From NCBI GenBank assembly GCA_029378245.1, contig JARKIF010000017.1, positions 372,001 through 436,000 on the forward strand: a stretch of 64,000 bases of DNA, written 5' to 3'. The notes below the pieces were generated by a model. The model saw nothing but the letters and a program-made list of their open reading frames with translations. It searched no databases and was not told the origin of the DNA. Below are positions 55,012 to 64,000 of this stretch, piece by piece (position 1 is the stretch's first letter; every line of letters begins with the position of its first letter). Origin of the DNA: Roridomyces roridus (taxonomy: Eukaryota; Basidiomycota; Agaricomycetes; Agaricales; Mycenaceae). The translations under genes and the position numbers were made by a program.

Positions 55012-55981
55012 ATGCGAGACCCCATCCTTCCGCCAGAGCTAGAGCGCCCGATTTTCGAACTATGTGCCCTCGACCGGCCTGTCTTGATTCCTACACTCAT
55101 GCTCGTCGCCTGCCGCGTCAAAGAATGGTTCGTATCGAACGTTTCATCATCCCGCTAACGGAATATGCTTAGGATGGAGGCAATCCTTTGGCGGACAGTC
55201 ATAACCGGTCCGAAGCCCATCGACGGGTCCCTCAGCTTCAGCCACGAAACTATATGTCGGGCCCTCCAATCTCAACGCCACGTCTTGCGCGATTTCGTGA
55301 GGAATCTACTCGTCTTTGACCTCAATGGGCCTGGATACGAGGGACTCGTACCTGCCTGCTCTCGACTCGAGAATCTCTGGGTGTGGGATTGGTACACTCC
55401 AGCAGATCTTACTAGACTCTCGGCGGCTACTCTAAAGCGCTTGCATTCATTCACCCTGCCAGTTGCGTTGACTTCAGGCAATGCCAACCTCTCCCTCGGA
55501 ATGTTCTCCCAGCTCACTCACATGGAAATCATGGGCTGGACGGGCACCGACTCCGAAGTCGACGTATTCTGCCATCGAGTGGCACTCCTCCCCTGCCTCA
55601 CCCACCTCGCATTTTCCAGAGACACATACGCGTCAGCGTATTTGCGCCTCCTGCGGAACTGCGCGTCTCTGCGTGTCCTCTTCGCTGTCGAATCGAGGCT
55701 TCCCGACGTCGAGCAACTCGAGGTTGATGTGCGATTCGTCGTCTGGGGCCAGCTGTGGACTTGGGTTGCGGATTGGCAGAGGGGTGCACAGAAGGGTGTG
55801 GATTATTGGTGTGTTGTGGAGGGGTATATTGCCAAGCGGGAGCGTGGGGAGGTGGATCGTGAGTGCTTTCTTTCTTTCAAAATTGCGCTCATTCGTTATT
55901 GGAGGACTGCGATATGTGATGCCGGACGAGGAGTGGAACGATGAGAGCTTGCACTCGTATAATCCTTTCAGGGATTTTTGA
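55012..55981 (+). CDS. F-box-like/LRR family A member (head-to-head pair, right)
   Basis: ATG at 55012: MRDPILPPELERPIFELCALDRPVLIPT, then the conserved ACRVKEW and the family intron (GTTCGT...GCTTAG), then MEAILWRTVITGPKPIDG. It follows with LRDFVRNLLVFDLN, GLVPACSRLENLWVWDW, AATLKRLHSFTLPVA, FSQLTHMEIMGWTG, LPCLTHLAFSRDTYASAYLRLLRNCASLRVLF, DVRFVVWGQLW and GVDYWCVVEGYIAKRERGEVD. A second intron (GTGAGT...TTGGAG) leads to the last exon RLRYVMPDEEWNDESLHSYN then PFRDF-stop at 55979-55981. It appears complete and serves here as the family reference. Its 3' end (second intron plus last exon) is repeated, degenerate, three times downstream. Predicted SCF adaptor-like; target unknown. Confidence 0.8.
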
Positions 55982-57480
55982 GAGTGAAGTAGAAAGAACC
56001 CTTGCCTCTACATACGCTGTCCCTATTGATGCGTCGGACAAGGAGTGGAACGATTGCGTTCGTATAATCCCTTCCAGTGATTTTGAGAGAGCAGTGGCAA
56101 GAAGCCTTGTCGCCTGATCAAAGCACATGCAGAACTGGGTTCGATTCCAGGCTGGGACTGTAACCCGTTTGTCGCCGGACAGTTTTTGCGCCGATGACGG
56201 AGTCGAGAGGTGCAATAGGCTGCGAATATGTGCGCTATGTGATGCCAGGACGATAATTGATGCATCGATGAGGTCTCAACGTTGCAACCGTACACACCAA
56301 AATGGTCGCCATAGCCATACCAGCTGAGCGTTTCAGCTGGCTCCAGCTAGATAGCCGGTCTGGATATCGTCTGGCTTTCAGCTGGAATCCAGGTAAACAG
56401 CCGGCTGGACATGCCAGCTGGATGGTGCATGGATGAGGGCTGGATTCCAGGTGGGTAATTTACATGGGTACCAGCCGTCCGCCGACTCTAAACGGGAGCG
56501 TGGGGAGGTAGATCGTGAGTACTTTCGTCTCGTTGGTTGAATTGCGCTGAATCGTTATTGTAGGACTGCAATATGTGATGCCGGACGAGGAGTGGAACGA
56601 TGAGAGCTTGCGTTCGTATAATCCTTTCAGGTGAATTTTGAGAGAGATGTAGCCAGAAGCCTTGCCTCTACACTTTTCCTGTTGATGCATAGGGACATGG
56701 AAGGCCAGTGCACTTGGTTCGACTCCAGGCTGGTACATTATCGTTGGCGGGCTTTTTTTCCGCACATCCACTGCGACGCAGAGGCCAATAGGCTGTGAAT
56801 CTCCGGCGCTCCAGATTGAGTGGTATCATATGTGGAACGTGGGAGGTAGAGCGTAAGTATTTACTTTCAAATCGTCGTTTGAATTGCTCACTCGTTATTG
56901 GAGGATTGCGATATGTGATGCCGGACGAGGAGTGGAACGATGAGAGCTTGCACTCGTATAATCCTTTCAGGTGAATTTCGAGAGAGAGAAGTAGCCAGAA
57001 GCCGTACCTCTCCAGTGTCGCCCTAGCACAGGGAAGAACCTGGTTCGACTCCAGGCTGCGATTTGCGTAGGTGTCCGGGTATTTTTGGGCCGAGAACACA
57101 GAGGTCAAATAGACCCTTGGAAAACACAAATTTCAAAACATTCGATCCAGCTCGAGTGAAAGGACGGATGAACAGAAGAGTGTGGATTACTAGTGTGTAG
57201 TGGAGAAGGAGATCCTTCGTCGTTTAGATTGCGCTCATTCGTTATAATCTGGAGGACCACGATATGGTCGTATAATCCCTTCGAGTGATTTGTGAAAGCG
57301 GTGGTAAGAAGCCTTGCATTTAGCGTGTCGCCTTGAAGAACTTGGTTCGATTCCAAGCTGGGACGGTAAAAATTTGGTCGAAGAAAGTTTTTGCGCCGAT
57401 GACGAAGTCAAGAGGTGCAATAGGCTGCGAATATGTGCGCTATGTGATGCCAGGACGATAATCGACGAGGGCTCAACGTT
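55982..57480 (+). repeat. tandem array of F-box-gene 3' ends, each with a Pol III B-box module
   Basis: Degenerate copies of the 55843-55981 segment (GGGAGCGTGGGGAGGTGGAT..., the intron, and the last exon CGATATGTGATGCCGGACGA GGAGTGG...) recur at about 56490-56650, 56836-56985 and 57205-57300; a partial copy lies near 56035. Each is followed by a tRNA-like core GGTTCGAYTCCAGGCTGG or variant (56138, 56716, 57042, 57344) and, 25-40 bp on, a run of five to seven T. The first and last modules also share a long tail (TTTTTGCGCCGATGACG...GTGCGCTATGTGATGCC). The array looks like repeated local duplication of a gene tail joined to a SINE-like unit. Confidence 0.65.
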
Positions 57481-57715
57481 GCAACCGTAGCTGTAGCATC
57501 CATTCGAACCATCTCTTTTTGTCACTCTTCGAAGCTCATCCACCATTCGTCCATCTTGTGCGCCACTCTCTTTCCCGCTACTGTGGTGAAAGTCTAGAAA
57601 ACATACTCTTCTCCCGCAGGAAGAATCAGAATTTACACACCTCAACGAAATACAGGTTGAGTTCACAGGCAAATTAAATAAATAAAACAAGACTTGGACA
57701 CTCCAGACATATGCG

Positions 57716-60517
57716 TCACTTCTCCAAATCATCCACCGAAAAAGTTGGCCTCCTCACAATAGCCCGAAGCGTCCCATCCGGACCCTTGAAGATCTCCAAC
57801 GTCAGCCTGTCCGCAGCAGTCTCATGCTTGAATAGCCGTGTACAGCCTCCAAAGGCGATTGAGAACCTCCCGTGTCCTCGGGGCCATATGCGGTACCGAT
57901 TGCCTGTTGGGTGTTGGTTCAGAGGAAACGATGGTTAGGAGGAGGAAGGGCAGCTAACCGTGACGGGGTCCATCAACCGACTGCGCGCAAACGCAGTATA
58001 CGGGGATTTCAGGGTCGCGATGACGGCCGAGATGGTCACAGCAAGGACGCTGACGCTAATATCCACAATCAGTCAACATGCTTGCATTTTAAAAAAACGG
58101 CGATCGACACACCAGTATATGAACGGTATAACGAGCACCAGCAAGAACGGCGCAAGTGGCAACCGTGCACCAATCGGTACAACCGTAGACTGCGCAGACA
58201 ACACATTGATGGGCTCCATAACATACCACGTCGTCGCAAGCGCCACCAACGACAGCTGATTCGAAAACGCATCAATGTAGGAGCCCGAGTACATCCCGAC
58301 CCCCTCGACGGCGTTAGGGACATACGAGACGGCCCCCGCCCATAACCCGTCCGACACACGCGCGGCCTGTTCTAGGTCAGACGGGGTACTGCTCACAGTG
58401 GAGTAGGTTCCGTTGAAGTAGTCATAAGTGACCTCGAGCGAGTGGACATCGCAGACGAGAACGTTTACCGCTGCTCCCGAGCCGTGTAAGACGAACCCAG
58501 TATCGCCGACAGCTGGCCAGGCAGTGCGTCAGAGTGAAGGTTGAGCCAAGGGAAACTGATATACATACTCCCGCCGGAGCCACTGAAATTGGCATGGTAC
58601 GCGCTCGATGAGACCGACCTGCCGAACCGGATATCCCTGGTCTCATCAGCGCACGGACAGACAGAGTCAGACAACCAAGCACACGTACGTCGAGTTGAGA
58701 TTCGTCTGGCAGGGGAGCAGGTTCCCTTCCGCATCAAGTGGGCCGTCCGTAGCGGCACCGTACCCGCATCCTGGCGATGCCTCGCCCATGACGTTGAACC
58801 TGACCTCCTGTGTGCAGTTCAAGAAAAGTCCTGCATCGGGCTGGAAGACGCCTGGCGGTATGCACTGCGTGGTGACGCTGGTGCAATTCGACTTAACACC
58901 GACAGTCATTGCGCGGTAGCCGATAGAATCGTCGAGTTGGGACGCCGTGGGTACGAAGATGGCTGTGGAGTCGTCCGTGATAGCGATGGAGCTGTTGGGA
59001 TGGAGCCCTTGGACTGTATTGATGAAGATGGCGAATTCTTGTGGATCGCCACCGGACCTAAAAACGCGATGAATCCCACGAAAAGGAAAAGAAGGATGGA
59101 CACGCACCCTTTGACAAGTCCGCACTGATAAGGCAAGTTGGCCGGAAAGGTTTGGGAACATAGTGTTTGATTGACTTGACGGCCGAACTGCACGCTTGGC
59201 GGGATATCGGTTGTCAGGGGATAATTAACCGCAGTGGAAGCGGCGCCGAGCCAAGTATCTATGCCCGAAAGACCGTACGCCAGGGCCAGGAAATAAAACA
59301 CCAGTGTGACGGAGTGGTACAGGATGGGAGGTCTCGCCAGCTCCTTCCCACCAGGGCCCCGACGACCATGGACGTAGTTGGCCCCGTCCCACAGCGAGGA
59401 GATACTCGCGCTTAGGGCTGGGCACCGTACCGTAACGGACACGGCCGTAGAAATTACGGCCGTTTTTGCACACGGCCGTAACATCACGGGCCGTAAATTG
59501 GCAGCAGATATTGCTGACGGTACGGTACGGTGCCGTATCCGGCCGTATTTCCGTAACCCGGCCGTAAACTGATGGTCAATGCTTTCTTGATGCTTTCTCT
59601 GATTTACTGCGTAAAAATTGTTATTGAACGGTACGTTCATCAATTCCTACAGTCCAACTCACTCCTTCCATTCATAGCTACCCTTCCTAGCACAAAACAT
59701 GGGCTGGGAACATCTGCCACCATCAATATTGAAGTTGATGGTCCCTTGATGCGTTGATGGCGGCTGCCGTAACATCAACGATGCCCGCCGCAGCTCCCGC
59801 AAGCCCGCCCACCCAAAGGGGAAGCCATCTCTGCACTTGCAAACCCTGCTGACATGACTTGGTGAGAATTCCGACACAAATCTATCGCGCTGATAGTGTT
59901 CAGGATAGATTGCCGAGGATTCCCGTATTACGGCCGTACCGGCCGTATTCATACGGGAAATACGGCACACGGCCGTGTTGAGCACGGGCCGTGCAAACCA
60001 CACTACCAGGGGCCACGCCACGGCACCGTCTCCGTATTACGGAGCCGTATTCCGTAGGGTACGGTTACGGTGCCCAGCCCTACTCGCGCTACCCAGCGTT
60101 CGCATGAGAATACCCAGTCTATGCTGCTTGTCAGTACGGAAGACATCGAGAAAAAAAGAAAGAAGAAACACGCACTGAAACGGAGTCGGTCTAGACTCTA
60201 TTGGCACTCTCAACTCTCGACGCCGCCACCCATCTTCCCGCAAGGACGTAAGCAGCCAATCCGACGACAAGAGGCACCGTCACGGCAACAGCCGATCCCG
60301 CAAGATGTGCTATAGTCAACGTGCGACCGAGAGGCGCGCTGGTGAGCAAGGCGCGGCCCTCGAAGTGATACTCGTGCACCGCGAAGACTTCGACGAGCAC
60401 GCCGAGGGTGATGAGTAGGACAGCCAGCACGACGGCTGCGCCTGTGAGTACGATAAACCAGATGGTGCCGGCGCCCTGATGGCCATCGAAGGCATGGGCA
60501 CCCTGGCATCTGCAAAA
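57716..60517 (-). pseudogene. multi-span membrane protein with large extracellular domain, split by a hAT-type MITE
   Basis: I know similar agaricomycete proteins (motif SSLWDG...YVHG) but no function for them. Visible parts in order: two N-terminal helices (TIWFIVLTGAAVVLAVLLIT; LTIAHLAGSAVAVTVPLVVG), MRTLGSA, the MITE, SISSLWDGANYVHG, a third helix (ILYHSVTLVFYFLALAYGLSG), a Cys-rich extracellular region with N-glycosylation sites (NQT, NCT, NLNST), ALPGQLSAILG, VCDVHSLEVTYDYFNGTYS, a last helix (PLAPFLLVLVIPFIYW) and a cytosolic tail ending TFSVDDLEK at 57716-57718. Several introns join in frame. The 670-bp MITE lies within an exon; removing it with one TSD restores LGSASISSLWDG. The first exon is not found: the recognised part begins at a TTTTGCAG acceptor near 60514. 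Confidence 0.7.
59413..60082. mobile_element. 670-bp hAT-type MITE, copy 2
   Basis: Same length as copy 1 (35435-36104), constant offset of 23,978 bp throughout, and no difference noticed. The flanking 8-bp TSD is CTCGCGCT (59405-59412, 60083-60090), different from copy 1, so these are two independent insertions, not a segmental duplication. Inserted in an exon of the membrane protein gene. Confidence 0.9.
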
Positions 60518-60519
60518 CA

Positions 60520-60700
60520 CACTTGCCTACATAGACCTATATAGAGCTCCATAGCGCAGTAGGCTGAAAGCCATGTCCCCTCTATGATAGACACCAATAG
60601 ATTGTTTGCACGGTAGAGCAGTAGAGCCATAGACCTATGTAGATCTATATAGACCGCATGTTCTCTGATAGACAGCGTCCTACGCGAGAAGAACCGCATT
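60520..60700. repeat. CTATATAGA-type simple/low-complexity repeat
   Basis: Many copies of (C)TATAGA/TCTATA-like units (CATAGACCTATATAGAGC, CATAGACCTATGTAGATC) in both orientations. A related stretch occurs at 61430-61560. It occupies the expected 5' region of the membrane protein gene, so its first exon may have been displaced or hidden. Confidence 0.4.
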
Positions 60701-61802
60701 CAGACGGGCCTCGGCGCTCGCGTCCGTGGATAGGAATCACAAATGATTTGACAGTGGGAATGGAAATGAATGAATTGCATTGCTAGCGGAAATGCTACTG
60801 AATACGAATAGGTACGAATTATACCCCGGACGCTGGCGCGCGCCAACACAAACAGCGCCTTGCGCGCCATGAGGTCCGTCGTTATAACCCGTGTGAAACT
60901 GTGCTGACAAGCGGGATAGAGCCACCAGCGGACAGAGAGTATCATACAGTACAAGCAACTTGTTCTTCAAAATCTTCGTAGTAACAACGCAGTCAAGATG
61001 CTAGAGTCCCGAGGATGGAGCGGAATCCGTGAGATAAGCGCGGGAACCTTGAGGGGCACAGCCGCGAAGCAAATTCAGGCAAGACTGGCAGAGATCAGCG
61101 AGTGCCAGGTAGGTCCCAACTTCCAAGTCCGAATCTTCCGTGTATGTAGGCTGCGACTGAGGGCTGAGGCGAGCCGCCAGGCAGCATCGTTGAGAGGGGC
61201 AATGGACTCGGAGAGTAGGGTGTTTCTCTTGAGGACGGCGCAGCCTTGAGGCCTTGAGGACGGGTCGAGATTCGCGGGCCAAGGGCTGGACGACATGAGG
61301 GAAGGAAAGAAGGTGCATTGCGTGACGTGTCATCACTGCTAGCCACATGAACAATGTTCCGCGCACGGACCAACGCCTCCAAGCAGCAGATTGTGAAATT
61401 TTTGCTAAGTCAAATTAAGAATATAGATGAAGAGCCCTATCATAGAAACCAGTAGCACAGGGAAGCTGTGAGAGACGCTTGGCCCTATCAAGAGAGCGCG
61501 TGTCTATAGGGCTCTATAAAGAGCGTATGGATCTATCACGGTCTATTTTGTGATGTCGCATCTATGGCAGCCGCCATGCGTCTATGTGGGCAAACAGTGT
61601 TTCCAGATGGGTGTGGCATGACGCGTTCGCGAGTGTTGGGCAAGAGGGTGGACGTTGTATCGAGCTGCCTCGGATGGGTGGGCGGGCTTTGGTACGGATC
61701 GAATTGGTGGGCGGAGGACATGAAGGATGAAAGAAAAGGGTAGACCTGATGCTGAGGTGACCGACGACCGTCATTTAAAGCATCAAGCGAGGTTGCCGTA
61801 AT
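60701..61802. other. intergenic region
   Basis: No gene supported; open frames on both strands lack recognisable motifs. A CTATAG-rich stretch occurs at 61430-61560, resembling 60520-60700. Confidence 0.4.
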
Positions 61803-62253
61803 CAAGGGGGCACCGGGATCGAAATTTCGTACCGGGGGAGGGGGGGGGGGGTCCCGAGAGGGCTCGAAAAAAATTTCTATATGTATATTAGTAAATGTGT
61901 TTTGGAGCATATTGGACACTCTTGATTGAAATTTCCAAATCGGGACTGATATATTACATAATACAGCTGCCAGTCTCATCGACTCTCACAAGACATTGCC
62001 ACAGACAACAAGTGTATCATTGCTCAAGTACACATGAGATGGGTCTAATTGACACTGGGGTCCTCTAATAAGTTTGTAATACATATTTTTCCTATGGTTG
62101 GGAGCCGCGGATTGCTCGGACCGCCGGTAAATCACATGATCGTGGGAATGATCTGCCTTATATAGGAGGGGAGGGGGGGGGGGGGGGGTCCAGCCAGGGT
62201 CGAAAAAAACTTTTCGACCCTATATCCGAAATTCCGATCCCGATGCCCCCTTG
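61803..62253. mobile_element. 451-bp hAT-type MITE with poly-G tracts
   Basis: TIRs CAAGGGGGCACCGGGATCG (left) and, read inward from the right, CAAGGGGGCATCGGGATCG, continuing with near-identical GAAATTTCG / GAATTTCG. Flanking GCCGTAAT (61795-61802, 62254-62261) is an 8-bp TSD typical of hAT. Inside each half is a run of G (about 12 near 61843 and about 17 near 62170) directly followed by GTCC and a CGAAAAAAA motif. No transposase frame. Confidence 0.8.
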
Positions 62254-62261
62254 GCCGTAAT

Positions 62262-64000
62262 TAAAATTTAAACCATCAAGCGAGCATCAGCGCTGCAATA
62301 TGTCAGCGCCCTGCCCCGAATACCGGCGGCGGGTCTTAGTTCTCCCGCAACGAGTAGGAGCAGGAGCAGGCTCCAGCGGGTAAAGTGGGACGCTGAGGCC
62401 GGCAGGGGGATGTCAAGAAAGGCTCGAGATCGGTTGAAAAAAAAAAGTGGCGTCGTGATGGCTTATCTGCATCAAGTCAGACTTGCCTCCAATCCAAATT
62501 CCGATTTTGTCAGCCCATCGTTGCCATGCCATTGAGTCCAAGACTGATATACCGGCACCGTTTTCCCGAGCTTGCGTCACGTCTCGCCCTTCGGAGTCAT
62601 TTGTTAAGTGTGCATGGGTTTAAACAAACCAAACGAAACTTTTTGTCGACATCCATTCAGCAGAAGCACTTCCAGGTGTACAAAGTTGCAGCAAAATCAT
62701 CCCAGGGTTTTCGGCCCAGTCCTCGATCGTTGCTGCCGACCCAAGCGTTTCGTCTTTGCGTACGTTGAACAAGGATAGTCCCCAGAGATTCAAGTTCTGA
62801 GACCAAGGAACCAGGTAAAACAATATCGAAGATGTGCAGTCTTGGAAGCGCAAGAATCTGGGAAACCAGTCGTAGCTAGTCGTAGCTTGCAGAATCCGAT
62901 TAGTACTCAAGAAGTACCTTCCCCGATCAGCGGATCCACTTCATTTCCTCTACGCATTTACCCCAGCCGAGGGCGTGACGACGATGACGACAATCGACGG
63001 GCCCGGCGTGCGACGCATTCCGGCACTCGCTCGAGGGCGACGTCCGTGGCCCGTCGATTGGCGAAGGGGTGAGGGGAGCGGCGCCTGAAAAGGATATGGT
63101 CTTTTTCTTCCAGTCAAAAGGTGTGGAGCGGGTCGACAAGTGTGCAGCGGTGGTGGGTATTTGCGTCCGATTGCGCCACCAAAGTTACAGTGTATTGAGT
63201 CCTGAGCTGGCGCCGCAGGACGCGCTCACGGGGCACTTCTGGGTCCAGATCGAGTCCAAGGCACTAGTTTTCGACAACAGAATGAGTACATCCGATCTCC
63301 GTCGTCTGTGGACTGACAGTGAAAACCATTCGTCAGTGGATAGTCCAGTGACAATTTAGAACCGCCAGCCGTCGTTCTACGGGAGGGGAAACTGGATTGC
63401 GGTAATTCCAAGGGTGACTGTCTGGACTCTGTGCCATGCGCAAGTCGAAGTTGGACAGCCATGCGTCGCCAAGTTGTCAAGGATGATTCCAGATTGAGGG
63501 GATGGGCTCCCAGGATACAATAGAAAACAGATATTGCTATGTTGTGTTTGAGGTCATTGAAAGGATGGATATGCGAGCCAATAGAATTGATTCGTCGTTT
63601 TAAGTAACGGATGACAATTTGAGAACGTGGATGAACGGGTGGCGCGAACGAGCCGTATTAGAACTTATTAGCAGCCACCCTCCTTTTGCTTGTGTCTCTA
63701 ATATTTTTGCTGGGGTGGAGTGTGGAGCATGATAAGAATCATAATTCCGGGCAAGCGAGCCATGCCGCGTAGCTTGCCGAGACTTCACCACCCTTGCAGT
63801 CGTGTTGTTAGACCAGAGGAATTGCGAAAATTTCACTCTTGAAGGCCTGCTCGTCGCCGGATTCAACATCCCGCCGTTGAGTTCTTGGCTGATCCCACAC
63901 ACAAGCAAGCCGTGTTTCGGCAGACAACAAATGATTTGCAATCACTGAATTTTCTTGCTTCATTTTGCTCCATCACAATTTTGTTTTGCTCAGAAATATC
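62262..64000. other. right end, no gene supported
   Basis: A minus-strand open stretch (62620-62910, with SILFYLVPWSQNLNLWGLSL and IEDWAENPGMILLQLC) could be a coding fragment, but I do not recognise it and see no clear start or splice signals. Otherwise nothing beyond short unsupported frames. Confidence 0.3.

Noticed and set aside
62620..62910. Minus-strand 96-codon frame with hydrophobic stretch
   Set aside because: Some protein-like character, but no recognisable family, start or splice pattern; kept only as a remark in the right-end entry.
1..64000. CRISPR arrays, bacterial operons, riboswitches
   Set aside because: The window is clearly intron-rich fungal nuclear DNA; no regularly spaced direct repeats or bacterial signals were seen.

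Overview
The window is nuclear DNA of a filamentous fungus, most likely an agaricomycete (mushroom-forming basidiomycete). Evidence: genes split by many 45-65 bp GT-AG introns, large families of F-box-like proteins, a NACHT protein with the N-terminal motif usual in agarics, XPG/PIN-domain proteins, and an intron-containing tRNA-Glu. No database search was possible; every assignment comes from reading sequence and splice sites by eye.

Layout. 1-4.4 kb: mostly non-coding, with tRNA-like (Pol III B-box) repeat modules and one small candidate gene. 4.4-10 kb: a sedolisin (S53) peptidase broken by a nonsense codon, a frameshifted F-box-like gene and an intact F-box gene. 10.4-17.3 kb: an amidohydrolase carrying a 1.5-kb transposon inside an intron, then a NACHT NTPase. 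17.3-20.4 kb: tRNA-Glu and its relics. 20.4-26.8 kb: F-box gene, MFS pseudogene, small Cys-rich secreted protein, OST3/6-like gene without its 3' end, intact MFS transporter. 27-43 kb: a tandem F-box pair (one broken), two more F-box genes, a further F-box gene destroyed by a CACTA-type insertion, and a disordered nuclear-type protein. 43.9-52.4 kb: a compact cassette of a SAP-like protein, a tyrosine recombinase of Crypton type and an XPG/FEN1-type nuclease. 54-57.5 kb: a head-to-head F-box pair and a tandem array made of one partner's 3' end. 57.7-60.5 kb: a multi-span membrane protein gene split by a hAT-type MITE. The last 3.5 kb is repeat-rich and has no gene I can support.

Two themes run through the window. 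First, amplification and decay of F-box-like genes: at least five members of one LRR-like family and five other F-box genes, with live, frameshifted, nonsense and transposon-split copies side by side. Second, DNA transposons: eight non-autonomous terminal-inverted-repeat (TIR) elements with readable target-site duplications (TSDs), from at least four groups (hAT with 8-bp TSD x4, CACTA with 3-bp TSD, a TATGGC-TIR group with 6-bp TSD x2, and a 1.9-kb element with an apparent 2-bp TSD). Five lie inside genes, and in four of those the interrupted exon reads on in frame when the element and one TSD copy are removed.

The most unusual region is the recombinase/SAP/XPG cassette. All three genes look coding apart from later transposon insertions, are tightly packed, and could form one mobile unit.
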